Source: an uncultured Bacteroidota bacterium | GTDB taxonomy: Bacteria; Bacteroidota; Bacteroidia; Chitinophagales; Chitinophagaceae | Assembly (NCBI GenBank): GCA_903839875.1 | Contig: CAIMDZ010000189.1 | Coordinates: 1 to 64,000, forward strand | Direction of reading: 5' to 3' | DNA: 64,000 nucleotides | Shown here: positions 36,722 to 44,465 of the stretch, piece after piece | How positions within the stretch are numbered: the stretch's first letter is position 1 | Layout: each line of letters opens with the position of its first letter | Notes under the pieces: generated by a model | Told to the model about the DNA's origin: nothing | Seen by the model: only the letters and a program-made list of their open reading frames with translations | Database searches by the model: none | Made by a program: the position numbers and the translations under genes

Positions 36722-37516
36722 ATGAAAAAAATAATTGCTTCTTTTTCTTTTGCTTTTATTGCTCTTTTTTATACCCCTTCTGGTTTTGGCCAGCAGGAAC
36801 CGAATAATGTGAAGACAGAAAATAATAAAGATGAAGAAGGGAATCATGGTGAGAAAGCAAAAAATAGCGACGAAAACGATAAGCCGCCGGTTAAGAAAGA
36901 TACACGTAGATTTACATTTGGATTTGAGGCAGGAGCAAACATTTCTAACTTTATTTACGGACAAAACAACCAGGGTATAAATATTAGTACGGATGCACTT
37001 TTCAGGGCTCGTATCGGTATGCTTTTTGATTTGCAATTGCATGGGATGTTCTATCTTCAGCCCGGCATATTCTATGCAATGAATGGGTCTGCCAATAATA
37101 ATGATGGTACTACCTGGTATGTCAATACCATAGAAATGCCATTCAATTTCCAGATAAAATCCGGAAAGCCGGAAGCAACTCAATTTTTTGTTGGTTTAGG
37201 GCCCTATATAGGGTATAATTTTAGCGGTACTTTTAAGAATTATTCGGGGGATATGAAAATTGGTTCCAATCAAAAAGATAATCTTAAAGCATTGGATTAC
37301 GGTGGTGGAATAAATGCCGGTCTTCAATTGAAATCCGGCTTGTTTTTCAGGCTACGTTATGAGCAGGGATTTGTAAATTTGCAACCTCAAAGTAGTTCAA
37401 TATATCCAACTATATACAATTCAAGTTATGGGGTTCAGGTTGGCTACCTTTTTAACAGGAAAGCCAGACACAAACCTGTAATGGCACCCAGGGAAGAAAG
37501 GGTATGGGATCAGTAA
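36722..37516 (+). CDS. Outer membrane beta-barrel protein (PorT-like)
   Basis: 264 aa. Signal peptide 1-24 (MKKIIASFSFAFIALF...GFGQ). Residues 25-60 are a charged, Asn/Lys/Glu-rich linker. From about 62 (RRFTFGFEAGANISNF) the sequence shows alternating beta strands of the OMP_b-brl_2/PorT group: a GMLFDLQLHGMFYLQPGIFY pair, IEMPFNFQIK, FVGLGPYIGYNFSG, YGGGINAGLQLKSGLFFRLRYEQG, and a last strand YGVQVGYLFNRK. The role is unknown; relatives are often annotated as porin family or outer membrane proteins. It begins a likely two-gene unit with the exported protein 40 nt downstream. Confidence 0.8.
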   Translation: MKKIIASFSFAFIALFYTPSGFGQQEPNNVKTENNKDEEGNHGEKAKNSDENDKPPVKKDTRRFTFGFEAGANISNFIYGQNNQGINISTDALFRARIGMLFDLQLHGMFYLQPGIFYAMNGSANNNDGTTWYVNTIEMPFNFQIKSGKPEATQFFVGLGPYIGYNFSGTFKNYSGDMKIGSNQKDNLKALDYGGGINAGLQLKSGLFFRLRYEQGFVNLQPQSSSIYPTIYNSSYGVQVGYLFNRKARHKPVMAPREERVWDQ

Positions 37517-37556
37517 TAATTCAAACAATTTTTATAAAAATTTAAAAACATAAACA

Positions 37557-38858
37557 ATGAGAAAAGTCTTTCCTGCAATAGCTGCTTTTATGCTTTTTTG
37601 CATAATTTCACTTGCTACTTACCAAAAAACTTTTGCCCAGGATGTGGAAGTTTCTTTCCAGAGCTTTTATGATGAGTTATCTCCTTATGGGCAATGGGTT
37701 TACGATGCTGACTATGGTAATGTGTTCGTTCCAAATGTGGAACAAGGCTTCCGGCCATACGCAAATGAAGGACATTGGGTAATGACAGATAATGGAAATA
37801 TGTGGGTTTCAGATTATCCATGGGGCTGGGCTTGCTTCCATTACGGCCGCTGGACGTTTAATTCGTATTACGGTTGGGTTTGGCTCCCCGGTTATGAGTG
37901 GGCCCCTGCGTGGGTTAGCTGGCGTTCCGGTGGTGGCTATTATGGTTGGGCTCCAATGGGCCCCGGTTATATGGCTGGAAGAGCATATGATTACCCTGAA
38001 AACTATTGGGTATTTGTAAGCCCTGAATATCTCTATCATCACCGGGTTTATAGCTATTATGAACCCCGTTACCAGAATGTATTTATTAGCAGGTCATCTT
38101 ACATGAATGAGACTTACTACGAAAATGGTTCAAGAGTAGCGTATCATTATGGTCCGCGCCGCGAAGTTATTGAAAGAGAATCCCATCGCCCCGTTGAAGT
38201 ATACAGGGTTAATAATTCACGTACTGTCGGCGAGAGCCGGGTAGGGCATAGAGAAGTAAACATATATCGTCCGACTGTAAACAGGGAAAATTCAAATAAT
38301 GCCCGCCCTGCAAATGTGGTTAGAGGTGAGCGCCCTGTTGGCAGGTCAGAGAACTATAATGCAGAACACAGACAAAATGAATATCATCAGAATATTCAAC
38401 GCCAGGCTCCTGATAATATCAGGCGAGATAATAATAATGGAACCCAACCGGAACAACGCGACAGGGAGAGGAGGGACCACGATAACCAACCGGGACGCAA
38501 CCAGCAACCGAATTACAACCAGCCTAATCGTAATCAGCAGCCTGACCAACATGGCCGGCCGGAACAAAATAACCAACCTGTTCATCAGCAACAACCAAAC
38601 AATAACCAGCCCGTACATCAACAGCAGCAAAATAACAACCCGCCTGTTCGCAACCAGCAACAATACAATCAACCAACGCCACAACAGACCAGGCCACAAC
38701 AGCAACCACAGCCTCAGCAAAACAGACCACAACCGCAACAACAACAAAGCAGGCCACAACCACAACCTCAACAGCAGACCAGGCCTCAACCGCAACAACA
38801 ACCAAGGCCTCAGCAAAACAAACCTCAGCCACAGAATAATGAATCTAAGAGAAAGTAG
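37557..38858 (+). CDS. Exported DUF6600-like protein with Gln/Asn/Pro-rich tail
   Basis: 433 aa. Signal peptide 1-27 (ends QKTFAQ). Residues 30-180 carry Trp/Tyr-rich repeats such as FYDELSPYGQWVYD, GHWVMTDNGNMWVSDYPWG, HYGRWTFNSYYGWVWLPGYEW and SWRSGGGYYGWAPMGPGY, as in DUF6600-type proteins of Bacteroidota. Residues 200-270 are charged. From 270 to the end the sequence is low-complexity, built of Gln, Asn, Pro and Arg, and is probably disordered or sticky in the periplasm or on the surface. Function is unknown. Only 40 nt separate it from the upstream barrel gene, so the two may act together. Other reading frames over the repetitive tail are also open but I regard them as artefacts. Confidence 0.75.
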   Translation: MRKVFPAIAAFMLFCIISLATYQKTFAQDVEVSFQSFYDELSPYGQWVYDADYGNVFVPNVEQGFRPYANEGHWVMTDNGNMWVSDYPWGWACFHYGRWTFNSYYGWVWLPGYEWAPAWVSWRSGGGYYGWAPMGPGYMAGRAYDYPENYWVFVSPEYLYHHRVYSYYEPRYQNVFISRSSYMNETYYENGSRVAYHYGPRREVIERESHRPVEVYRVNNSRTVGESRVGHREVNIYRPTVNRENSNNARPANVVRGERPVGRSENYNAEHRQNEYHQNIQRQAPDNIRRDNNNGTQPEQRDRERRDHDNQPGRNQQPNYNQPNRNQQPDQHGRPEQNNQPVHQQQPNNNQPVHQQQQNNNPPVRNQQQYNQPTPQQTRPQQQPQPQQNRPQPQQQQSRPQPQPQQQTRPQPQQQPRPQQNKPQPQNNESKRK

Positions 38859-38922
38859 TTTTGTTGGTTGAAAATTTTCAATAACGAGTTGTGCAATGGT
38901 ATAAATATTCCTTTTTTAATGG

Positions 38923-38970
38923 TCTTCATTTTTATGTCCGGCTTTTTTTATAAGGACATAAAAATGAAGA
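38923..38970. terminator. 17-bp perfect inverted repeat, probable terminator
   Basis: TCTTCATTTTTATGTCC at 38923-38939 pairs perfectly with 38954-38970, with a 14-nt T-rich loop. It lies 65 nt past the stop of the Gln-rich protein. It could serve as its terminator, although no T tract follows at once. Confidence 0.65.
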
Positions 38971-39045
38971 TGATAATTTTAAAACACTATCGAGCCAGGT
39001 TTCAAGTGTAGTTGAAATTACAATATCCCAATGTCATTAACTTAA

Positions 39046-39160
39046 GGAATTCAGGAGGACTTGAATGTGAATAGCCGCAGGTGCAACCGGCGGAAAACAG
39101 AAGTAAACATCAACCCCGGAGGTGGTTGAATGTATGTTGGGAAATGCGATAAATCGCTTA
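39046..39160. repeat. Structured intergenic repeat-like element
   Basis: Two imperfect hairpins occur in order: CCGCAGG with CCGGCGG around the 39075-39095 stretch, and CAACC with GGTTG around CAACCCCGGAGGTGGTTG. The combination TGAATGTGAATAGCCGC... with a CAACCCC...GGTTG hairpin resembles a widespread Bacteroidota intergenic repeat as I remember it. No database check was possible. Confidence 0.4.
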
Positions 39161-39258
39161 ATTTAATGACATTGCCTTGTGGACTACATTTTTTTATCGT
39201 TCCCTATTCAATAATCATTTGGTTTTATTTATTTTAGTTTGAGAAAAGTACTTATCCT

Positions 39259-40389
39259 ATGCAAATGGCAGCGTTTAGTTTTAAATATAATTTCAGGTTG
39301 GCTAGCCTTTGCCTGATGGGAGCAGTTACAATTTTATTTTTGTTTTATGGAGGGATAAACGGTATAAAATCAATTCGGCAAAAACCAGCAATATCATCAA
39401 TCCTGCCGGCTACCACTTTTGCAAAAAAAGCTGATACCATTAGTGTTTCCATAGTGGGCGATATGATGGTAGGTTCCAGCTACCCTTCATCCACTTTACT
39501 ACCCCCGGACAGCGAAGGCAATATTTTGCAACAGGCAATACCTTTTCTTAAAAAAACTGATATACGTATTGGTAACCTGGAAAGTGCAGTTTCGGATAAT
39601 GCGCCTTTATATAAAGATTGTACAGGCAGCCAATGTTATGCATTCCGGACTCCCTATAAATATGCACAGTGGTATAAAGTAGCCGGTTTCGATTATTTAA
39701 ATATTGCCAATAATCATTCTTTCGATTTTGGTATGCCCGGAGTAGAAAATACGCTGGAGTTCCTGAAAAAGAACAATATCCGGAACAGTGGGTCTATTCA
39801 GCATCCTTTTGATACCTTAACAATCCGGCATACTATTATTGGGTTTGTTTCTTTCGCCCCGCACAATAATTGCCTTGATTTAAATGACGATTCTCTTGTA
39901 AAGGATTATATTGCACAAATAAAGCCATTGTGTAATATATTGATCGTGTTTTTTCATGGAGGTGGTGAGGGGGCATCCAGGAAACATACCCCAAACGGTC
40001 ATGAAATGTTCCTTGGGCAGGACCGTGGAGACGTAAAGCACTTTGCTCATATGTGCATAGATGCAGGCGCAGACCTTGTTTTCGGCTCCGGACCGCACGT
40101 GGTGAGAGGAATGGATTTATACAAAAATAAATTAATTTCGTATAGTCTCGGTAATTTTTCGACTTATCACCAATTTAACTTAAAATTTCCGAATAATGTT
40201 GCACCTTTACAGCAAATCAGAATTACCAGGGAAGGAGTTCTGACTGAAAATAAGGTTATCTCTTTTAAACAGGAGGGGGAAGGTATACCGTATCTGGATA
40301 CCGGCAGGAACGCTTTTAAAATGATCCGTTCATTGTCTGAGGAGGATTTTGGATTTAAAAATGTAACCGACGGTTTATTGGATTATTAG
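39259..40389 (+). CDS. CapA/PgsA family protein (poly-gamma-glutamate synthesis type metallophosphatase)
   Basis: 376 aa. A membrane anchor lies at about residues 14-33 (LASLCLMGAVTILFLFYGGI), with the domain outside. CapA motifs: VSIVGDMMVGSS (first metal site), IRIGNLESAVSDN, FDYLNIANNHSFDFG with the NNH triplet, VFFHGGGEG, and FGSGPHVVRGMDLYKNKLISYSLGNF. The fold belongs to the calcineurin-like phosphoesterases. Members are linked to capsule, but many lack capsule partners, as here, so the substrate is unknown. It is followed after 9 nt by a cell-wall peptidase gene, suggesting a shared envelope role. Confidence 0.87.
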   Translation: MQMAAFSFKYNFRLASLCLMGAVTILFLFYGGINGIKSIRQKPAISSILPATTFAKKADTISVSIVGDMMVGSSYPSSTLLPPDSEGNILQQAIPFLKKTDIRIGNLESAVSDNAPLYKDCTGSQCYAFRTPYKYAQWYKVAGFDYLNIANNHSFDFGMPGVENTLEFLKKNNIRNSGSIQHPFDTLTIRHTIIGFVSFAPHNNCLDLNDDSLVKDYIAQIKPLCNILIVFFHGGGEGASRKHTPNGHEMFLGQDRGDVKHFAHMCIDAGADLVFGSGPHVVRGMDLYKNKLISYSLGNFSTYHQFNLKFPNNVAPLQQIRITREGVLTENKVISFKQEGEGIPYLDTGRNAFKMIRSLSEEDFGFKNVTDGLLDY

Positions 40390-40398
40390 CACACACAC

Positions 40399-41043
40399 AT
40401 GAAGAGGTTACTGACAATGCTGTTCTGTTTCTTCACGCTTACCTCAGTAAGCGCGAAGAATAAGCATGTCTCTAAACCTCACCCTGTTAAAAAACACCAT
40501 CATGCAGTACGTCATACTGCCAGAACGCCAAAAAATCACTTAATCAAGCCAGCTACAACCGGGGTTGCATCCCTCGATACAGTAACACACAAAAACTATA
40601 CCGGCATCGAATACCTGCTATCTGTTTTGGTAAAAGAATTGGGAAAACCGTATAAACTTGGCTCCAGCGGGCCAACTGGTTTTGATTGCAGCGGCCTTAT
40701 CAATTATGCCTTTTCTTTTATTGGTATTCAACTTCCCAGAACTTCAACAGATATTGGGCAGTTAGGCCAGAAAATTGCATTCAATGAGCTTCAACCCGGA
40801 GACCTTTTATTTTTTGCAGGCAGAAAGGCAGCTAACGCCAAGGCTAACAGGATTGGTCATGTGGCCTGTGTGTATAAAGTAGATGAATCAACCGGTAAAG
40901 TATTGATGATTCACTCCAGTGACGAAGGGGTAAATATCACCGAACTTAACGACAGTAAATATTACATGGAGCGGTTGATTTCTGCCAGGAGGATATTCGC
41001 AATTGATTCCTGCGGCACCCCGCAAATAAAATCAAAAGGATAG
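40399..41043 (+). CDS. NlpC/P60 family C40 peptidase
   Basis: 214 aa. Signal peptide 1-19 (MKRLLTMLFCFFTLTSVSA), then a basic His/Lys-rich linker to about residue 65. The NlpC/P60 domain carries the catalytic Cys in TGFDCSGLINYAF, the LQPGDLLFF motif, the catalytic His in NRIGHVACVY and a third residue in MIHSSDEGVNI. Such enzymes cut peptidoglycan stem peptides between D-Glu and the diamino acid. It is probably cotranscribed with the capA-like gene nine bases upstream. Length and motifs are complete. Confidence 0.88.
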   Translation: MKRLLTMLFCFFTLTSVSAKNKHVSKPHPVKKHHHAVRHTARTPKNHLIKPATTGVASLDTVTHKNYTGIEYLLSVLVKELGKPYKLGSSGPTGFDCSGLINYAFSFIGIQLPRTSTDIGQLGQKIAFNELQPGDLLFFAGRKAANAKANRIGHVACVYKVDESTGKVLMIHSSDEGVNITELNDSKYYMERLISARRIFAIDSCGTPQIKSKG

Positions 41044-41155
41044 TTTCCATCCGGTTTTGATTTCATTACCACATGCTTATCTAACCCCTTTCCATCCAGC
41101 ATTTGCTGCATACATTTTTCAACCCTTGTCTTCGATGCACTTTGGTCAATCGTTC
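41044..41155 (-). pseudogene. Fragment of a second ydeI-like gene (3' end only)
   Basis: On the minus strand this stretch reads SASKTRVEKCMQQMLDGKGL, matching the C-terminus of the intact ydeI-like gene (TREARVEKCIPQIMDGKGLDD). Hand alignment of 41078-41125 with 41424-41471 gives 8 differences in 48 bases. No start or upstream part exists, since the ParD remnant lies immediately upstream. It is a relic of a duplicated gene. Confidence 0.65.
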
Positions 41156-41165
41156 ATCCTTCTCT

Positions 41166-41360
41166 TTAAATCCACTCTGCCTTTCTTCCTGATTTTAAAC
41201 TCTTAAGATGTTCTGCGGGATCAAAATTTATGGCAATCTTGCTATCAAGACCTTCCTGGATGGCTTTTCTTAGCACCACGCCGCTAATTTCCTCAGAAAT
41301 TTGCTCATCAACAAAGCACTCAAAATGTACTCCAGGAGAAACCGAAGTGTTCTTCCCCAT
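41166..41360 (-). pseudogene. Decayed ParD-type antitoxin (internal deletion)
   Basis: 64 codons. The start MGKNTSVSPGVHFECFVDEQ matches the DNA-reading strand and first helix of ParD (KNTSVSLG.HF..F.D). The end LRKAIQEGLDSK matches its toxin-binding part. Between them, about 20 residues of the usual GRY.SASEVVRAGLRLLEEEE helix are missing, so RHH dimer formation should fail. No parE follows: the downstream DNA is the ydeI fragment. A palindrome upstream may be the old operator. It may still be translated as a small protein, but I read it as a remnant. Confidence 0.65.
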
Positions 41361-41377
41361 TACTTTGAATTTTAGAT

Positions 41378-41402
41378 AAAGTTACCAATTTTGGGTAACT
41401 TT
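41378..41402. promoter_or_regulatory. Palindrome upstream of the ParD remnant (putative operator)
   Basis: AAAGTTACC at 41378-41386 and GGTAACTTT at 41394-41402 form a perfect 9-bp inverted repeat with a 7-nt centre, 17 nt upstream of the ParD-like start. Position and form fit an RHH antitoxin operator. It could alternatively terminate the ydeI-like gene that ends at 41419. Confidence 0.5.
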
Positions 41403-41418
41403 TACAACATTATGAAAC

Positions 41419-42006
41419 CTAATCATCCAACCCCTTCCCATCCATAATCTGCGGTATACATTTTTCAACCCTCGCCTCCCGGGTTTTGGATTGCTTGGCT
41501 GCAGAAAAATAAAAAATATACGCTCTTTGCCGGCCCGGCGTCAATGCTTTAAAAGCAGTTTTCAACACGGGGTTTTCATTTAGCTTAGTTTGGAATTCCT
41601 CCGGAATTTTATATTCTTCCGTCTTTTTTAATTCCACTTTCAATCCGGCTTTTTCCACTTCAATGGCTTCATAAATATAGGCCTTCAGTATGGCTTTTTG
41701 CTTAACTATTTCTTTGACATTAGTAAACCGGATCTGCCGTGCCGCCTGCACGTTCTCGGTTTGCTGTATCAGGATACCTTTGGCATCTTGTAACAAAGCG
41801 CCTTTCATAAACAGAAGCGCACAGTATTCTTTAAAAGTATGTATCAGAACTATGTTGCTCTTCTGCAACGTGTAACAGGGACAACCCCACTTCAATTCTT
41901 CGGTGAGCCCGCAGTCAAGAACTATTGTTCTTAATAGCTCTGTTTCTTCCTGCCACTTTTTGGCCTTAATAAAATAAAAATCAACCTTAGGATTCATGCT
42001 ATTCAT
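41419..42006 (-). CDS. YdeI/OmpD-associated family protein (DUF1801 domain)
   Basis: 195 aa; a second ATG nine bases in (MNPKVDFYF) is equally possible. The N-terminal two thirds show the DUF1801 pattern: WQEETELLRTIVLDCGLTEELKWGCPCYTL, then IVLIHTFKEYCALLFMKGALL. The C-terminal part has the YdeI-type LTPGRQRAYIFYFSAAKQSKTR and VEKC...GKGL. Members are small cytoplasmic proteins of uncertain function, induced in some species by cationic peptides. Downstream lie the ParD remnant and a fragment of a paralogue, so this locus has been duplicated and broken. Confidence 0.82.
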   Translation of the reverse strand: MNSMNPKVDFYFIKAKKWQEETELLRTIVLDCGLTEELKWGCPCYTLQKSNIVLIHTFKEYCALLFMKGALLQDAKGILIQQTENVQAARQIRFTNVKEIVKQKAILKAYIYEAIEVEKAGLKVELKKTEEYKIPEEFQTKLNENPVLKTAFKALTPGRQRAYIFYFSAAKQSKTREARVEKCIPQIMDGKGLDD

Positions 42007-42025
42007 TGCCCTATTGTGTTATTTT

Positions 42026-42045
42026 AACCTGCCTGCGGGCAGGTT
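42026..42045. repeat. Hairpin-forming inverted repeat
   Basis: AACCTGCC at 42026-42033 pairs with GGCAGGTT at 42038-42045 around a 4-nt loop, 20 nt upstream of the ydeI-like start. The sequence CCTGCCTGCGGGCAGG is a dispersed type I recall in Bacteroidota genomes. Confidence 0.5.
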
Positions 42046-42423
42046 TGTTTACAATGTCTTGTTGTCTGTTAAGTGTCCTATTTATGCTCTGCGCCCTGTT
42101 TTTAGCACGTGGTTTATTTTTGTGCTATGCTGAAAAACGGTGCTGCTAAAAGGGAGATAATTAAATCGTACTTTATATATGGTCAAAGATAAGTCTGTTA
42201 GTCGAAAGTCGTAAATCCGTGAGTAGGATAGTCCTAAGTACGTGAGTAAGACACTGAAATAGGTTTACACTTTGTGAGGTGAAATATTGGCAGAAGGTGT
42301 CATGACATTAGCATTAAGACAGGGAAATACAATATCCAGCGCCAGGTTGCCAGTGAAGAATACCGGCAAAGGCAGGGAAAGTGTTTCACCTTATGTATCA
42401 GTATTTTGACATTCGCCAATCGT

Positions 42424-42441
42424 TGCCGATAGCTATCGGCA
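42424..42441. repeat. 18-bp perfect palindrome
   Basis: TGCCGATAGCTATCGGCA is self-complementary over 18 bases. It lies in a non-coding stretch and could be a protein-binding site or a dispersed repeat. Confidence 0.5.
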
Positions 42442-42566
42442 GGCTTCCACCACGACGTAGTCAGAGACTGCGCCGAACGATCAATTCTTTTTTAGTTTTG
42501 GAAGACTGCCGACAATGGGGGACGGAAGTATCCTCGATCTGATTGCCTCAGGTGTTTCCCTGGTCA

Positions 42567-42914
42567 TCACGTAGGCAGAATATGTGGTTGGGAATTGAGC
42601 GTAGGCATATCTGTAGCAGGTGGGGGACTCTGTAGTATTTCATCTTTTACTTTTGTCCATTTGGCAGCACGGTATTTTTTAATTTCTTCTACTGCCGCAC
42701 ATATTTCATAGTCTTCAGTTTTTAAAGCAATACCCTCGCATAAAAAAACCAGGCTGCTATCCGATAGATTCAACTGATTGATCCGTTCTATCATTTCCCC
42801 TTTAGACAAATCTTTTAAAAATATCCTGAGTTTTTCATTTGCAATGGTGGCATGCCTCGCTATCTCATTGAAATTATGCCTGATCTCATGTTTTATTTCG
42901 TCGTGATTTTCCAT
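42567..42914 (-). CDS. Hypothetical small cytoplasmic protein
   Basis: 115 aa with no signal peptide or membrane segment. The first 60 residues look helical and charged (MENHDEIKHEIRHNFNEIAR, ANEKLRIFLKDLSKGEMIERIN). A second helical part contains EICAAVEEIKKYRAAKW, and the tail is Pro-rich. I do not recognise a family. No neighbour is close enough on this strand to suggest an operon. The coding bias is normal, so I think it is a real gene, but this is not certain. Confidence 0.55.
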   Translation of the reverse strand: MENHDEIKHEIRHNFNEIARHATIANEKLRIFLKDLSKGEMIERINQLNLSDSSLVFLCEGIALKTEDYEICAAVEEIKKYRAAKWTKVKDEILQSPPPATDMPTLNSQPHILPT

Positions 42915-43148
42915 ATTATTCTGAGTTATCGTTAATGCGTTTAAAAACCGTGCCGTTATAATGGGCGAAATTGCTCATGGAAAAATATTTATCATCGTTC
43001 CAAACTGTGAAAGTGTCCGAAAAAAATGGAGACCCGGCTGGGATAGAGAAAACAATTTATTTAAATTGGAATCAAAGGCCATGTCTGGTTATATCTGCCA
43101 TTGAATGATCAGTTTCTAACATAATAATTCTATCTTGTAGCGCGTCTT

Positions 43149-43904
43149 ATGTTTTTTATACTTTCAAAAGTCCTGGTTTATTTTCTGTTTCCGTATACCT
43201 GGGTATTGTTGCTGCTGGTATGGCGTTACAGGGCCAGATCGGCAAGGAGAAAAAGGAATTTGCTGATAGCGGCATGCGCCATTTTTTTATTTTTCAGTAT
43301 CCCATGGTTCCTGAACCAGTTTGCAAGATTATGGGATCCGCCGCAGGCAGAGATACCCGCCGGAAAGAAATATAGCTGCGTCATTGTTTTAGGTGGATTT
43401 GTAAGCGAAGACAGGAATAAGAATGGGTTTTTCAATAACGCTTCAGACAGATATATAGAAGCGCTTAAGCTTTATAAGCAGGGATATGCTGAACATATAT
43501 TGGTAAGCGGCGGAAACAGCAATTTCATTGACCATTCATTCGGGGAAGGCCACTGGGTTTATGGCCAATTACTTGCAATGGGTGTTCCTGAAAGTGATAT
43601 GCTCATTGAAAACGCGTCCAGCAATACGCTTGAGAATGCAAAACTAACCAGGAAAATACTTGATTCAGCACATTTACCCCCACCTTACCTGTTAGTTACC
43701 TCTGCCTTTCATATGCCACGTGCGGCATGGGTATTTAATAAAGCAGGCATGGCTGTTGATATATTTCCATGCAATTATATTGCAGGCAAAGGCAGTTTTA
43801 ATTTCATGGACCTGCTGCCCCAACTCTATACCATGGACACCTGGAACGTGTATATAAAAGAAGTGGTAGGCTTGCAGGTTTATAAACTGAAAGGTTTGAA
43901 ATAA
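43149..43904 (+). CDS. YdcF/SanA family protein (DUF218)
   Basis: 251 aa. Two N-terminal membrane helices (about 5-25 and 36-54) precede a DUF218 domain from residue 75. Motifs: YSCVIVLGGF, DRYIEALKLYKQGYAEHILVSGG, the GV.ESD..IENASSNTLENA segment, and LLVTSAFHMPRAAWVF. The family includes ElyC and SanA, which affect envelope integrity and the use of lipid carrier, but the reaction is unresolved. The domain follows two helices, so its side of the membrane depends on topology. The gene is monocistronic or leads into rnhA 100 nt downstream, which has its own -7 element. Confidence 0.85.
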   Translation: MFFILSKVLVYFLFPYTWVLLLLVWRYRARSARRKRNLLIAACAIFLFFSIPWFLNQFARLWDPPQAEIPAGKKYSCVIVLGGFVSEDRNKNGFFNNASDRYIEALKLYKQGYAEHILVSGGNSNFIDHSFGEGHWVYGQLLAMGVPESDMLIENASSNTLENAKLTRKILDSAHLPPPYLLVTSAFHMPRAAWVFNKAGMAVDIFPCNYIAGKGSFNFMDLLPQLYTMDTWNVYIKEVVGLQVYKLKGLK

Positions 43905-43985
43905 CGGGAGGGCACTGACCACCTGACCATCAATCAATTTACTTAGGCGAATAAAATGCATGCTCCCAGCTGTTCACTTTTTCCC

Positions 43986-43993
43986 TACTTTTG
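43986..43993 (+). promoter_or_regulatory. -7 element upstream of rnhA
   Basis: TACTTTTG fits TAnnTTTG and lies 12 nt before the ATG at 44006. That would give a very short leader. No -33 element is evident. Confidence 0.35.
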
Positions 43994-44005
43994 CCCGCAC
44001 TAACC

Positions 44006-44458
44006 ATGTCGCAACTAATAATATACACAGATGGCGCTGCACGCGGCAATCCCGGCAATGGAGGCTATGGAGCAGTGCTGCACTGGGGTAATACAATCAA
44101 GGAGATATCGCAGGGCTACCGCCACACAACCAACAATCGTATGGAGCTGATGGCCGTAATAGCCGCCTTACAACTCCTGAAGCGTGAAGGACTCGGCATA
44201 ACGATTTATACCGATTCGGCATACGTGGTAAACTCAGTAGAAAAAGGTTGGGTATTCGGGTGGGCAAAGAAAGGTTTCGCCGGCAAAAAGAACGCCGACC
44301 TCTGGGCCAGATTCCTCGATTGCAACCGGAAGCACCGCATTAAGTTCGTATGGGTAAAAGGCCATGCAGATAATAAATGGAATAACCGTTGCGATATACT
44401 CGCCACTGAAGCGGCAGATGGCAGCAATTTGCTGGAAGATACAGGGTATCAACCCTGA
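44006..44458 (+). CDS. rnhA: Ribonuclease HI
   Basis: 150 aa from the ATG at 44006 (MSQLIIYTDGAARGNPG). A TTG at 43991 would add five residues and lies inside the -7 element. The enzyme cuts RNA in RNA-DNA hybrids. The catalytic set is visible: Asp9 (YTDGA), Glu47 (NNRMELMAV), Asp70 (YTDSAYVV) and Asp130 (NNRCDILA), with His120 in the flexible loop (VKGHADNKWNN). The basic handle region (WAKKGFAGKKNADLW) is present as in the E. coli enzyme. Length is normal for the family. It converges on the following barrel gene, only 7 bp away. Confidence 0.95.
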   Translation: MSQLIIYTDGAARGNPGNGGYGAVLHWGNTIKEISQGYRHTTNNRMELMAVIAALQLLKREGLGITIYTDSAYVVNSVEKGWVFGWAKKGFAGKKNADLWARFLDCNRKHRIKFVWVKGHADNKWNNRCDILATEAADGSNLLEDTGYQP

Positions 44459-44465
44459 CGCCGGA

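Larger units (their letters stand above)
38859..39258. other. 400-bp spacer with inverted repeat and structured element
   Basis: Contains the 17-bp inverted repeat at 38923-38970 and the structured repeat-like element at 39046-39160, both listed separately. No open frame is worth calling. The stretch just before 39259 is AT-rich and should include the capA-like promoter, but I find no exact -7 consensus. Confidence 0.5.
42007..42566. other. 560-bp spacer with palindromes and degenerate repeats
   Basis: Holds a hairpin (42026-42045), an 18-bp palindrome (42424-42441) and degenerate AGTCGTGAGT-like heptamers at about 42196-42250. No convincing open frame is present. The mix of short repeats suggests a site of past insertion or rearrangement. 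Confidence 0.5.

Noticed and set aside
38299-38871. Alternative frames over the Gln/Asn-rich tail, including a Leu-rich antisense frame at 38346-38816
   Set aside because: Low-complexity CAA/CCA-type codons leave all frames open. Only the frame with a signal peptide and a Trp-rich domain is credible.
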